Below, one piece after another: positions 11,163-25,974 of a stretch of DNA of 64,000 nucleotides. The stretch comes from Liolophura sinensis (lineage: Eukaryota; Mollusca; Polyplacophora; Chitonida; Chitonidae), in contig NC_088300.1 of the NCBI RefSeq assembly GCF_032854445.1, positions 12,743,191-12,807,190 on the forward strand, given 5' to 3'. The notes below the pieces were generated by a model that worked only from the letters and a program-made list of their open reading frames with translations, was not told the DNA's origin and did not search any database. A program made the position numbers and the translations under genes. How positions within the stretch are numbered: the first letter of the stretch is position 1; the number at the start of each line of letters is the position of its first letter.

Positions 11163-14100
11163 TTCTACACCACATCAACACTAACTATATATAAGTTACA
11201 GTACAAGGTTTGTGTATAATTGAGACAGCCTTTCCACAAGATTGAAGGACAATTGGCATAGCCTGCCAGTGGCCCATCAGTTGCTACGTACTTAGAAGCC
11301 CAAGCAGCTGTTCTAAGAAGATAATGGACCATGCAGTGTTTCTAATTCATGAGATAGATTACCAGCCTGGAAAGATGTAACCTGGAAATGAGTCATTCAT
11401 GATTTCTTCATCGGACAATACAAACCAAAAGACTGGTCGAACATCAAAAACATGTATACATGTACACCCAGATGTCTCTTATCACCCGACACCTGTGCAT
11501 CAACAGGTGCAAGTACCCATGATATGCAGGTGTAAGAAAACTGATATGCTTACACTTGTGATGAGGTTAATGTGAATGACGTTATCTTCGGTGCACGGGG
11601 TCGAGTGGGCAGGCGCCCAACTGGTCATTATATCGATACACGCATCAGAATTAGGCAGATATAATAATGCACAGTGGGAGACATATTCACCAGTCTCTGG
11701 CATCAATATCATGTCAAGCAGGGGGTCACATGACGTGATTTGTCTCAGAAGCTCGCTTTGTTGCGCACCTGACGCAAAACAAACTTTTTTATTTCTGTCC
11801 GGAAAACATTAAAACATTAAGGCAGTGTTCTTATAGCCAAAGAAAACAAATGGCTTATCCCACAATAAAAGATAACTTTAACTAACGCGAGCACTGAACA
11901 TCCGTTGAAAATGGTTACAGACTGGGCCGACTGAAAATCTTTTATCTTAATAATTCTTGAACTTCAGCAACTTTGAAGTGTTCACAGCATTCTGGTTAGT
12001 TTTGTCCATTGCATAACGTAATGTACACAGTTAAAAAAAACGTTAAAGGTGAAGACAATGGTTGTTCTGACCTATTACACCCGTTCAGTATTGGGAATCC
12101 ACTCTCTGGTGGCTCTTGTTATACACAACTCGTCCTTCTCGTGTTCTGTATTCCGAGACGCCCTAATCCAATTGTCTTCTGCGAGGCTCGCGTTCCAACA
12201 GCAGCGACTCGTGACGACATCCAGTTCCGACCCAATCTGTCGCCAGGAGAGCGCGCCTGCGCTAATTTTAACAAACACATGTTTAAGAAGAGAGGGGCCA
12301 TCGAAATGGCAACCATAAAACGAACAAGTCTCCAGTTACTGTCATATCTCGGACAGGCCAAACCACGTAAATGGATTGGACAATTACCGCCATTTGAAAG
12401 GAGAGCGAGATTTGGGCCATGACAAGAGGCCGTTCTCTAAAGATTAGCCCTGGGCGTGTGTGTTTAATTGAGAAATCGCAATCATCCTTGAGCCGAGTGC
12501 CAATGCCGTATTCGCTTCAGTTTAGATAATATGACAATTAAATAAAATGCTCTTAAATCCTATCGAGGAGCTGCACGGTGGGACATAATATCCCTCTGCC
12601 TATTGTACATGGAGAGGTTGGAAGGTGTCTTAATACAGCTTAGCCGTGACTACCTTTCATCAGTTTCTATCAAGCGTGAGTTTGGACATCCTATCCGCTC
12701 CAAATAGAAATCTAAGCCCACTCCTCTCGTATAAATACAAACAGCATTGTACTGAAGAGACACCAGCCGAAGTATTTTTTGTTGTTGCTAAGCAGGCTGT
12801 GTTCTTGACCCCCCATTTACAGGAAATACCACTTACCTTCCACGCATCATGTGCCCTGATTGCACTTTTTTACGCAAAACCCAGAGCTATCGGTGTGTCG
12901 TCCGAAAATGCAACTTACAGTTTATTTGTCCATCTCACAACGCCTGGTGGAGAAAGATTCCATCAACTGATGTAAAAGTATAGTCACAATTTTCTGCACG
13001 TGACAGTGCATAACTGAAAGAATTGTTAGTTACAGTACCGCATTCGACTTTGAAGCGGATTTAAGGATATTTTACTGGCTGGACGAGATTCTGGCGTGGA
13101 TTGTTTTCTGCCTAGGAGATTCTGCTTATGTTAAGCTGTGGACATCGAATTGGCGAAAGCCAGTTTAACAGTCAATAACGCATACAATTCGATATTTTCC
13201 TAACATCTAGGATTAAGGCATCTAACACCACTTAAGGTATAAAAGAGTTTCAATATATTATATATATTTTATTACATATAAAACAAAAAAAATCACTAAC
13301 TTGTTGCTTTCATTTCCTAGCGAAACAAACCTAACACTATGATTACAAAAAATATCCATATTTTTGGTGTCAATGCTGCTTGTCATGAGAAACCACACTT
13401 ATATAACGCTAGTCTCGTTTGGACTGCTTTACGGATGATACCAACAATAAAAACAGCAAAAGAAAGGAAAGGAAAATGTCCCCAGATACGGATCTGTTTT
13501 CTCCACGTGATGTCTGGGTCAAATAAAGGTTATTTCCCATGCTTTGGCTAACTGTTATGGCGGTATAGGTGTGCGTGTTGGCAAGCCGTACATAACCCCA
13601 TGCTGTAATAAACGTTGCGTGTTGTTGCTATACAATGTGGTATTACCTTACATGCTATTTCACAAAATCAGGTTAGCTCTTATCGCCATGCAGCTTTCCA
13701 ATGACCCGTCTCGGAAAGGTCCAGAGCATACCGCGCTGGGATATTTATTGGCCATGTATTATGAACATCAACCTTTAGTTCGCCCATGCTCACTCTTATT
13801 TTACGAGTTATTTGTTGCATAATTTTACCTGGGACACGCGCCCTGATTAATACTAAACATGTTAAGGGAGACATTCCACAAGTGGAGCGTGAGAATCCGG
13901 GTATACGTACTACAAATCGTTCTTAGCAAGACGCAATCAACTCGTCGTTAATAAATAATGTTCGATCCCCGGGAATAATTGAAAAGACAAAGGCCTCGAG
14001 TTTACGATCATTCAGGTTAATCGCACGAACACATGCGCATAAGCGCCGTGAAAAAACTTCGAAAAATATTCGTGATGGAAATGGTTGACTACATTCAGGA

Positions 14101-16168
14101 TAATAATATTTTCTTTTTTGGTCTTGTTGGTTAAATATTTCTCCAGGTTCTCTCCCATTTCATATATCGTACCAAAAGTTTGGCATATAGCCTATATTTT
14201 ACAATCTCCTACATAAAATGGCTATCAATTCATTTTTAGTATTTTACCGTGGGGTAAGGGTTGAAAAAAGCTCTAAGCCCAAAACTATAAAATTCAGTCT
14301 ATTAATTAAACAAGTTATCGACGAAGCAGTAAATCAGATGAGCTAGCAATTGCCCAAAGGCATCCATGAAGTTCTCTGTTACATATAAACGTTGTTTAAG
14401 ACCCTACATATCTTTTCAATAAAATTCCATGAGTCTCTTACACATAATTGTGTTTTTTCATAACTATGTTACATTTCGGTATGTATCAGTATGATGAATG
14501 TGTCCCGCGATAGTAAAACTAGATGGTGTCATCTTATGAACAATTATCCTTTCTGTTCGTATACAGTCATCCTCCAGGGAACACGGTGGGTTTATGTACT
14601 GTTCGAAAAGAAAAAAGAACAAGGTCTATAAGCAAATTTCAACCATTTTGTAAAGTTTTTAATTGAGGAAAACGTGTCTCCAGCGTGGTATGCGTTTTCA
14701 TTTATGTCAGGAACTGAATGTCACGGGCAAAGGCGTTACTACCATAGAATCGTTGGTATATATCACGATATAATTTGTAGAAAAGCGAGGCCTGAAAAGA
14801 AGCAGAGGGGCAGAACAGGATTCCTCTTGAAACCACTCCAGCCGCATTAAACGGAATTATTCACACATGGGTTTTTGTAAACTCTTTCTTTTCAGTAGTC
14901 TGGCTGTTCTTTATCGGGGTTGAGAGAAGTCAGGATGTTTTGAGGGATTTCTGTTTCAAATATCCCAGAGGCTGCAATTTACCACACAATGACCGTGTCA
15001 GATGAGAAAGCCTAGACAAGAATCATGGCCGTCTGTTCAAGGGGCTTTTCTAAACAGTTTGTTGTGACGAGAGAACATCGTTGAATTTCCACCGGGTTCA
15101 GACCTGTAATTACCGTTTATCATTGTCCCTGAATCAACACTGGCCTCACCTCGGGTGAAACAGAGCGTAGAAAACTCTACGTACGCGTAGAAAAACCCGT
15201 GCCTGCCTTGTAGTTGCCACCACACGGCTATGACTGTTGACTCGAAATAATATTAACTGATATGGCTGATGTTTCATGAGTGGTGTAAAAGCACACCACT
15301 GGACATAACTCCACCAGCCAACCCTATCTAAAACTGTCTGTCTCTAAGTCCACTTGTACTAAACAATAGCGACATAATGCTTACAGGTTTTTTTTTAGCC
15401 CTGGCAGTCACGTGCACGCACGTCTATCCCTTGCATCAACATCATCATCAGTTTGGCGTAAAACATGTCATGGAAAAATACACATGGTCCGACAGAGAGT
15501 CATATGCTACTCTCTAATAATCGTCGTGTACCTAATACACGTACTAATGAAATTTATTTTGTGCTCATTTTAAAATACATATACTCCGCCTTTTGTCTGA
15601 AAGCGAGACACGATGTAATTGCATCAGTTATGAGAGCTGTGATTTTCACATGGTTGTCGTTCGTTTCAGGGCGCTCTTTTAGCACTTATTATATATGACA
15701 ACATTTACGTCCCTTTTCCCTTCTGGTTTGAACATTGTCACGTTGTCATTTTAAAAAATGGCCACATTTGGTAAAAACTATATCTCAAACTGCGGAGCTA
15801 TACTTCATGTCAAATAAAGTTGTTAACTTTGCAAATAATGCGTGCTTAATATATTCGAGTATTCGACGCAAAAAGTTGAAGTGCTCTAATCTTAAGAGCG
15901 CTACCATTTAACCCACTTTATTAATTAAGTCATCATCCTTAGCCATATCAAGTAGTTCTTCTACGTTGTGAGGGAGCAAATGCAACAATCATAATAGTGC
16001 GGAAAATGTGAAAGTCGTTTGGCTTACAAGATTATCGGTTTGTACCGAGACAGTGCTAACGACCTGGTGGCTAGCACGAAAACCCAACAGAACAAATGTG
16101 TTTGTTCTTGGGGCATATCTTATGACCTCGTTTTATCTAGAGAAATGCACTTTACTAACTAATGACCA
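11163..16168. other. Non-coding interval
   Basis: No gene recognised. It includes an E-box and T-box-like cluster (11490-11557) and a moderately GC-rich patch at 12050-12540, where four open frames of 67-137 codons overlap on both strands with no domain. AT-rich sequence follows. A 13-bp match to the SINE tail near 15453 is too short to call. Confidence 0.55.
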
Positions 16169-16385
16169 GGCCCCTGGATCACGAAGCGATCTTAGACTTA
16201 AGAGAAAATTTTAGTCATTAAATTTTGTATGTTCCTTTCCGATATTTTAGCTGAAATTTGTTGTACAATAACTTACCAAGAATTTATGCTGTTAGGCAAA
16301 ATTTTTACCTTTAACATAAGAAACAACAGTTTTAATGTGATTTGAAATTTAAGCCTAAGATGGCTTCGTGATCCCGAGGCCAGGC
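16169..16385. mobile_element. Foldback MITE-like element
   Basis: The left end GGCCCCTGGATCACGAAGCG, continuing ATCTTAGACTTA, is the near-perfect inverse of the right end TAAGCCTAAGATGGCTTCGT, continuing GATCCCGAGGCC: about 32-bp inverted ends with a few mismatches around a roughly 150-bp AT-rich core. No open frame inside. I recognise this GGCCC...CTTCGTGA foldback type as common in marine invertebrate genomes but cannot assign a superfamily. Confidence 0.75.
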
Positions 16386-19300
16386 CAAAAGGCCTGACAG
16401 GTATTACATTCAACACGTGTCCATTTGTTTCATCTTTATTCAGTAACAAGTTTCTTATGGTATTTTGGTGACCAAGATCCAGCTGGTACTGGCTAAATTT
16501 CGCAAATCATAAATCCATGATTACACCGACTATTTTGTAGTAGACTATACTACTCGGAATGCAAATTAGCCAACATTGATTAAGCGTGGTGACGTTACGG
16601 CAAATATTCATGGAGGCAATTGGTAACATCTCACTGGACAAACCTTATACATGGAAAGTGCAAATCTTGTTGAATAACCCGAGGTTTCAAACCTTTTATC
16701 TCTATTAAGAAGAATGTTTTAATCAACGTTCATTCACCTTTATTGTTTGAGGCGTACAGTCTATTTTTATAACCTTGAAAGACATTTCTACTAGACGACG
16801 CTGTGCGGAGATGCCTAACCTCTGGAAGAGATGAAAGTTTGCAGTTGGATATGTTTGGTATATAGCGTCTAGTAGAAATTGGGCCTCATATCGCAGAAAG
16901 GTTTGGGTTCCTCTTAGAGGGTACAGCAGAACATAATTGGATGTGTTCTCCATGTTCAAAGTTCTTAGTCTGAACTATAAGAGGTGCGTATCTGCAGTTG
17001 CACAGTTGCAATGAAAAGCGCTTTAATCGCTGATAATATAGCGCCCTTGGAGGTTTACTCGGACCTGAGTGTTTGTGCTTATGACATACCATTAGAACAA
17101 CACGCTCATAGGTTTGAGAAGTGACCGTGTCTGGACATGCGGAGGGTTTACAGTATCGCGCGTCCGTGAAACTATGAATATGATTGGCATTTTCAAATTG
17201 TGCACAGCACGCGTTTTAAGACTTCGTTAATGCAAAATGAAAGCTCTCTGGTCCCAATTGTCAAACTATGTTCTCAAATGGATGCGATTCCTACTCAGAT
17301 AAAGAAACTTAATTTGATTTTGTCCCGTAGTTGTCACTTCGCATAAGTCTGACTGAATTAGAATAACCACAGAATTATTATTTGCAGTGATAGTTCTATT
17401 GCTTTAATAAATCTGATAAGTTGTCGATTATTGGGCATGAGGATTAGAATACGGTAAATTTTTGGTAACAGTGGGTGGTTTTCGGTATCACTTAAAGACA
17501 CACCGATGCCATGGTGACTTAAATGTGTCCTCTATAGTCTTCTGGCTTCCCCAAAACGCACCAAAGTCTATAGCCATCTGTACAGTCATTGTCTAGATTT
17601 CTAAAATGATGTCTGCTAGGAAAATGTATAGGAAGTTAAATGGCATGTACAGATGTATATAGGATATACTTGTTAAATTTGTAGTGGGCTATACAGGTAC
17701 GTGAGATATGATCTGAAAGCTCAAAGACATTTAGAGTGGAGACGTGTCAGCCGTTGAACAACAACCCCTAGTTTTTATGATAACTTCCACGGAAAAGGAT
17801 GGGTGGTGGGTGGAAGAGAAAGCGGAAGTACCATGCGATGATGCAGGATAGAGGGCGAAGACTTCGTTGTCTGACTATCAACTTAATTTCGGTGAACATC
17901 TGCAGCTGTCATCGACTTTTCTTACTTGGCAGACTGGGTAAATGTTTGAAGACAGATGGGGCAGGGCATATCGGATGTCAGAGGCCCTCACTTATCCCTC
18001 CGCGTCCAAACAGACCGCTCTGATTGTATGTTACAATTTAGATAAGAAATCAGCCCGAGTGTAACCCGAAACGACGACTTTAATTAACGCGGTGTGTTTT
18101 CATCGCGACCATCTTTTGTTTTAACTTTCTGCCCGTCTTGGTTTGGGTATTCACATCCGCCAATGTTCCCTACATTCTCAACCAGGTCAGCTCATCCCGG
18201 ACATATACCAGCGATGGCTGTATCTGGTCATAACCCTGCACCCGTGGGATAACAACTCAAACGGATACTGAATACAAGTCTGTCACGCTGATTTAACCAT
18301 TCGACTGAAACAACATATGTGAGTTACAGATCGTACGATTTCTGGTTCTTAAGAAGTGCTGTAAACAACCACAGGCCTCCACCATTATCAGCGCTCTTAA
18401 ATCAGAATATTTTATACGCTATCTTCTGTTGATTCAGGAATATGAACAACTACTCTTTTGGAGGTAGTATTTTGTAATATGGCGTAAACACACAGTAGGG
18501 GCCTACGCCGTTGCAAAGTTACCAAAAGCAATGATGTAAGGATGAATTTGATATTTTCAAGGATAAATTGCGGCACTGTAGCTCTGTTAAGCTGTTATCG
18601 TCAGCCTAAATTTTTTTGAAAAAAAAAACTCCAAGAAATCTGTCTAAGCAAACCACTGAGTCCGATGGGTAACAAATGTGAAGGTTTTAGTTGTTTTATA
18701 ATATGTTATGTAAAGAATTTGCCTGTGGGCAGGTAGAGTTTCGCTGGCGTAAGATTTAGACACTAGTGAATATATATGTAGCGAAGTGTTGACACCTCTC
18801 TCTTCGAGCCTTATACCTCCTTCTCCTCACATCCCACCCATTGCCCACCCAAGGAAACATATAACTGACCCCTCCCTGTGTAAACATTCTGTGGTTTAGG
18901 CACAAAGAATGTACTCATTAATTAAGCCCTACGAACTTCGACCTTCTTATATATGGCAAACATTTATAGACAAAATGATATCACAAAGGGAGCTGTTCTT
19001 GCGAACGGAGCTCGTCTGGATACGCCATTGTTTTTCGTTATCTACATATCTGCAGACGTTCGAGAGTGTCTAGTCGGATGGGTGTCAACAAAAGGGGAGC
19101 ACGCGCTCGTCATGGGGGCGAAGCTGTCAACCAGCGTCTGCGCCATCCAGCCGAATAATTCTCACAACTACACACTTTTAATGATCACTGTTTTGCATAA
19201 GTGGATCGAAGCGTGTCATTTCATTTCCTCTCACATCCGACGAGGTTCTGGTCGATATGAAATAACAGACAACGTTGCCTACATCCTCTCGTACCTGCCT

Positions 19301-21434
19301 GGGATAGCAGAAATGGAACCTGATTCATATGGGAAGGTGCTATAGGACCGAGTTGTAGCAATAACTCTCCCTCGCCTTAATAGTTTTAATAATTTTTCCT
19401 CACTATAAGACTCTCTATGCAGTCGATATAGCGCGTTCATTGTCAACTCTGTATTACAACCGGGCAATACGTGTTCCTTTCATGGCTATACACCAAATAA
19501 TTGCATTGTTTCGTGAACGGGTCCCCATGAAAACGAACCTGTGATTGAGCTGACCGACATATGTTTGTGATTAATACGAATTTATTCCGGTGTAGGAATA
19601 TTAATCTAGAAGGGAAATTGTCAATTGTCATCCTACAGCAGGTGCGTGTTCAACACCTATGTACTGTTACGAACATGTGTACATAGATGCGTGTTGTAAC
19701 AATGGGGTAATGTAAGTCACGCTGAACACGCTGTTAATATTTAGAAAAAGTGTGCAGTATAAGACATTCAGTTGACATATTCGCCATGTTAAAAGGTTAA
19801 ATTGTAACTTATGACTATGTACTTACATAATTAGGAGTAGCAACATTCACACATATAGCGAGAATTTCACCGAAATTCGGAGCTAAATCTGATTGCTATA
19901 CACTCAATGCGTATATAAATGTAAAAAAAAAATCACTAACAAAAGCAATGAGGATAAAGTTAAACTTGAATTCGGGAAATCAGCGTATACAAAGTTTATG
20001 CTGTTGCATAGCAATTTTTCCACCTGCGGTTTTTACTGTTTTGACAAAAAAAACTACAGGCTATTTCCTCTCACCATAATGTTGAACACCGTGATTTTAA
20101 GTTATACATTCCTGAGTACTTCTTATCGTGGATATAGTCACAGTGTAAACACGTTGGCCTCTTGAAACAGCACGTAATACACAGGACACAATAGGTGGAT
20201 TGCATACCGGATACTAGTGTGCTACATAACAGCCGTGAATTTATCATGCGCATATACAAGAAACACGGGCAATGCACTGACTGCCTACGTATACAGTCAT
20301 ATACATAGCGGCATTTACAACCACAGGATGAACAAATTTAATGCTGCACGTCCAAGTCTTCGTCACACTATCAAAATTCCACAAGCTCCCTCGTTATTTT
20401 GCTTAACCATAGACCGTGACATATTAGCTCATTATTCTTCAGTGATGGTGGAATATTCCATATGAACTACCCACCCGTTCTTGTCACGTCTGACGTGGTT
20501 TGCTTTGACTTTATTACCCATGGCAGATCGCTTGAGCTGCACAATGAATTACCCATTCCAGGAGTTCGGCTTCTGTGGCTTGATTTCAATTTTCTATACT
20601 ATGGATCAGTCTATAAAAGCATATGTAGCTGATTACAACACCCGCCACAAAAAGAAGTCTCAATTGTACATTACCTACATATTTATTATAAACAACGGTA
20701 AACTGCTTTGTCGCTTTGCAATTTCTTAGCATACATAACCATCGTTATTCCGGTATGTTGCCAAGAGCATACGTATACCAGCAACCTTAATCATATGCAG
20801 TATACTCTCTCACCTCTTTGTTGGTTGAATATGTCATATCAAACTGATGGTTTTCAAAAAGGATGAAGCAGTCACATTTTTAACTGAACAATGCTTGGAA
20901 AACTTCGAAAAAAGATGCACATATTTTTTATGAGACTTATCAAATTGAAATTTCCGGCGAAAGTCCGTTGTAGAAAGAAGATTTCTTCGTCGACTACAGA
21001 ATTAAAGCAAAGCCTTAAATAAAAAAAAGATGAAGAGAAAATGGTGGCATTTTGGGTGTATATCGCTTCAAGTAATAGTCCAGAAAGTATTGTGTATCAA
21101 TCTATCTCTAAAAGCAATTGTATGCAATACATACACACCGTTTACCGAGGAGATACACATTAATTGTAACAAATTTGCATAGGTAAATTAATACGTCGAA
21201 CATGTCACTCTGTACGTACAATTTAAACCTGTAGTACATACATCTTTACAGGTACAGTGACATATATTTACAAATCGGCACACGTTTGCTTTTAGGGAAC
21301 AATTAAGTCAATTAATTCGTAAAGGCGATTATACCCAGGTTATGCATATGTAATCTATATCCCGGAAGTTTCAGGGGCTCGGTCGCTTCAGTTTTTGTGT
21401 GTGTGATACACAGAGCGCAGACATTTACCCCTAT
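16386..21434. other. Non-coding interval
   Basis: No gene recognised. It contains a small 14-bp inverted repeat (16784-16797 with 16866-16879). The 130-codon open frame at 18953-19345 has no recognisable domain. The rest is unstructured AT-rich sequence. Confidence 0.55.
16784..16879. repeat. Short inverted repeat, 14-bp perfect arms
   Basis: ATTTCTACTAGACG at 16784-16797 is repeated inverted as CGTCTAGTAGAAAT at 16866-16879, with a 68-bp spacer. It could be a remnant of a small MITE. Confidence 0.6.
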
Positions 21435-21691
21435 AGACAATTCCCCCTATAAGGATATCACCCTATGAACAATTCTCCCTTCGGACATTTTCCCTATCGG
21501 AGAATCTCCACTAATATATACATGTATGGCCGGGAAATGAACAGCTATATTTTTGCTCTAGTTTGATATCTATTACTTCGTATTTTATAATATTTCTTGG
21601 AATATACACATAGGGGGAAATGTCCAAAAGCGGGAAATGTTCGTAATGGGAAATTGTCCACAGGATCTATTGACCATAAGGGGAAATGTCC
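21435..21691. repeat. Inverted cluster of degenerate GGGAAATGTCC boxes
   Basis: The left half carries pyrimidine-strand boxes (GACAATTCCCCCTAT, GAACAATTCTCCC, GGACATTTTCCCTAT). The right half carries the opposite orientation (AGGGGGAAATGTCC, GGGAAATGTTC, GGGAAATTGTCC, AGGGGAAATGTCC). A roughly 110-bp AT-rich centre separates them, so the block can fold back on itself. It looks like an old foldback built from a short repeated unit. Confidence 0.7.
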
Positions 21692-24600
21692 TGGCCATTG
21701 AAAACTGAACATCACCAACCCCATCAGTTCTACGAGTTGCCCTATCCCCGCCAGTGTCAATATTTTCCCATCAGTCCCATCCATAAGTCGTGTGTATTTC
21801 GCTGTGTTGTAAATCTGTAACTACTTGTTGTAGAGATATGGCACACAGACACATTGGTCATTCCATTCAGCTTAAAACAGGAAAATGACCACGTGGGATA
21901 TCACCAGTTTATACTGGATTCAGAAATATTTCCCCTCATTTTACATTATTAGTATTTATCTGTGAATAGACACCCAAATAACTGCCATGTTTGTACACAG
22001 CAGAAGTGGGGCATATATACAGAGCTGTGTGTATTGATCATCCTCACATATAACCGTACATTCAAGTACATGCTATGAAATGCTATATGCTGAACATAAT
22101 ATCCTGCACAATGACAGTACATTTTAGTTGTAACCATACCATGATTCGGGAATCGAATTATGATTGCTAACCTGTTAAGCTGAGAATAAATTTTGTGTCA
22201 AACAGTTGCAAAATTGTTCCCTGAAAGAAGAAACTCAGATCACAAAAAGAATCTTAAACTGGATGTGAGCTGGTCTGAATCAGTTATTAACAATCAGGAA
22301 TGGTGATGAAACTTCACATTCACATATTTACCAAAGTCAGTATAAAGAGCAGAAAACGACTGTAGGGTGTTGTTCAGAAATTATTTTCAAAAACATTTTT
22401 TTTTAAAATATCTGTGATATACATCTTCCTAGAATCCTTTCCTGTGAGTTAAAAACAAAGTCTGAAATATTTTTTAATAATAATTTTAAAAGGCTGCAAA
22501 AGGTTATGTCTCTAAAACCTTCAGAAAAGCCATTCTAAAAAAGACCGGTTTAAGAAGGTAATTGCAATACAGAGACCTGTTTGGTGCCAGGCTGCAGTAG
22601 ATTAAAACTTAATTAAAATTTCAAATTTTATTTTCTTCATCCTGTCAAAGGCAGAACTGTAAAGGACAATATAGTCATTGTCCTTGAAGCAAGTCAGAAT
22701 GAAAGAAAATGACTGAATATAAATCAATTCATTCCAGCTTCCTTGAATGCAGGTATTCCAGTAAAGCTATACTAGTATACTGCTGCTTCGTGACAATGGA
22801 GGAGTCCTTCGAAATTATTTTTGTCATAAATTCTTTGTGTCTCCAATTCTTATCTAAACAAGAATAGTTGTCCTGAACTATACAGTAATTAAAATACTAC
22901 AACCGCAGCGATTAAGAGTATATCTGAGAGAATACATCTTACGACCACATTTCAAGGATAAGTGTACATGTGTCATTATACACTGCATGACAATAAATGA
23001 ATTTTTTTTCAACTTCATTGAAATTAACTGCCTTGTTTTTCGCACCATTCCGCATGGCGTAGTAATTGGTGATTGCCTCTGTTATGACATGGGAGTGGTC
23101 ACACGAGGGATGAAGTAAGAGCGCCATGAGATGACGTAATGTTACTCAACAATATTGCATTTGAAACAGTTATAGGCTGAAAGATTTGCAGAACACATGA
23201 CCTGATAAAACAAGCCATCTGTACAGCTTGCATGTTTTTTCTGACACGTTGGAGTAAAACACATATGTGTATCACATAGCCAAGCCATCAATTACCAACA
23301 CAAGCCCGTCCATCGCTTACCATGGCTTCCTAGCAAAAACGTGTGCCTCCAACCCTTGACTTATTAAACCGTTGGCTGAATATTTCATGCCAACCTTTGC
23401 TCAACAAAATGATGACTTAGAACTCTATACTTCAGCGTAATTATTTATTGAAAAGGACTGGTTTGGGAATATTACTTTGCTGTATGCTGGGCTTTGTGGC
23501 TGAATTGGAGACTAAAACAAACCTAGATTGACATACATGTACATGGTACAAACATACACAGACACAACTACATTCATCTTATTGTTTCATAATTTACATA
23601 TTAGTTTTAAGTAGCTGACAGGGTTTTAAACAATTTAATAGTTCAGAAAACAGAATAATGTAGAATGTTTTTAGTACAACATGCAGAAAAGTTAAATAAC
23701 TGTTAAAACTATTTCCCCACTATTTTTCCAAAATGGAAACGCCTTGGAATTATTTGATTAAAGTAATATCACAGCCAAAAATTTACATATTTAAAAATAT
23801 GCAATATGTCTAACTTGTTTGGTGTAACGAAAATAGTAAATAAAAGAGTTTGGTCTTCCCGAATTACACGCTGGTGTATTTAATGGTTAAAGATCTGTAT
23901 GAGCTTTCTAAGCGATCAAAGTAATTCACCATTAAACAAGGCCAATCAGTGTCTGTCGCGGCACTCGATTTGCCACATCTGGTGAGATGGATGTTTGTGT
24001 AATGAGCACTCTATTCCGTTAAGACGAGAGTTAGCACTATTTGTCCCAATGTCTGTAACAGGCAGTTTGTTTTATACATGACAGTTGAATCCGCTAAAAG
24101 TAGGGCGGGCTAAAATGGTATTATCAAACCCTTTAAGTGTTGACACAGCGACCCGAGGGACATTTGACACCGGCCGTGGGCCCAAGCTCTGAGGAAACAT
24201 CTGAAACAGGATTGGATTATATTCTGGACGTCACGATGGTAGTGACAAATCACAACAATGTCGGCGACATCATGACGCCACTGCTCAGCATTAGGTCTGG
24301 CACTATGTACAGAACTAACTGGACATACTTTTAGGACAAAAAAAAGGTGCCCATAGAAGAGATTTTGTCCCAGAGTTCATTGAGGCCAATGATAATACTC
24401 AAATAAGAACAGAGAACTTAGCCATTACAAACACATAATGCAAGTTCACGTAAAAATAACGGTATTCTGTACAGCTCACGAATCTGTCAAACAAAAATAT
24501 TATTTTAACACTAAATTCTAGAGAACTGTGTGACATAGGTATTCTCGTGGTCATCCACACTTATACGAAAATGACTTATGTGGAATTCTGAAATTGTATA

Positions 24601-25974
24601 TTTTGACTTAATAAGTCTAAATTTTAGTTTAAGTTTAGCCACGTTCGGAGTAACATATTCGGGGATACAGTGATGCTAAAGTGTTGATTGTAGTAAGGAC
24701 TGATTATATAAATCTTCACTGCCTAACCTCTAATCTTATTATTATTTTGTTGTTCCTGAAGAGAGTTTCGGTTTTCCGAAATCGCAAAGGAAAATTCTTA
24801 AACAAAAATTCAGTAAATTAAAATTAACATGTTAAAATTACTGTATAAAATTATAAAACACACATTCGCACACCTTTACTGACACCAACACGTTAAACTT
24901 GCTGGGGCATTATGTATTGAAGGATTTTGCCTATCTTTCACGAGGTTATCTTCCCAGAAAAGTGTATAAAATATACATAACATAGACAAGGAAATGCAAG
25001 ATAATTGTCTTTTAATGAATGAACAAAGCTGTTTTAGTCGTAAATAACATTGTTATTTCATCTTAAAATGTGCAAGAAAAGTCGGTCGTATAAAGAAACA
25101 GTAGGGGATATAAATTGTAAATGGCAAGTTATGTACATGTACTATGCTTTTCGGGAGTTACAAGGTCGGTGTGAAAAAGACAATAGAAATAGTGATTATA
25201 ATATTAACAGTACCTGCAAACAACACATGAGCAACTGGCAATAAATATTGGTAATATCAAAACAAAAAATGGCTGTACAGACATACGGTGACTGAACGTT
25301 TTTCTTAAAGAATCACAGGGGTTACATATTTTCTGGTGTAAACAATGGCACGTTTAGAAAAGGATGAACAAAACCGTTACGTAACACGTAACACTGAAAT
25401 AAAAGCAGTAGAGAGAGGCTCAGTGCACAAAATTCTATGGTCTACTTCGAAGATACTTAAATGGTTAAAAAAAATTCATATTCATTCTGTAAGACGCATT
25501 AAATGGTATAAATGGTACGAAATGACCCCTTATTCAACAAAGATGAGTCCTCCTTAATTATTTCAACAACCATTTCTTCTCATTTGAGGTCATATAACTA
25601 GGAAGAATATTAAAGACATTATGCTTATTCACGAATTTAATTACGGTCCTCCAGAAAACAATGGAGATTATACAGCACCAACACATTAAGCTATAAGTAC
25701 AGAAGCAATAAAATACTTTAACATCATGGACTATTCTCCACAACATGCGTTACACAGTGAACATAATTCCTACTTACTAACCGTCCGTCATGGGGTAGCA
25801 ATTTTTAGCACAGCTTCAGGGCACACAAAAAAGTCTCACAAATGCCTTATTGCAGTCCAGCTTTAAGTTATAAACGATGCCTTCATAGTATTAAAATCAT
25901 CGTGGATCTGAATGCGCGAACACAAATGAATTCTGACTAATACAGTAACATCGTGTGATGTTTCTTATATACGC
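21692..25974. other. Non-coding interval beyond the Six1/2 3' end
   Basis: AT-rich with no gene recognised. A somewhat more complex patch lies at 23920-24130. All open frames are under 75 codons. Confidence 0.55.

Noticed and set aside
12009-12422. 137-codon plus-strand open frame
   Set aside because: Overlapped by frames on both strands; no recognisable protein family.
15453-15466. TTTGGCGTAAAACA match to the SINE tail
   Set aside because: Only about 13 bp with no supporting body or A-rich tail.
18479-18492. ATATGGCGTAAACA match to the SINE tail
   Set aside because: Too short and lacks the CAATCAAA continuation.
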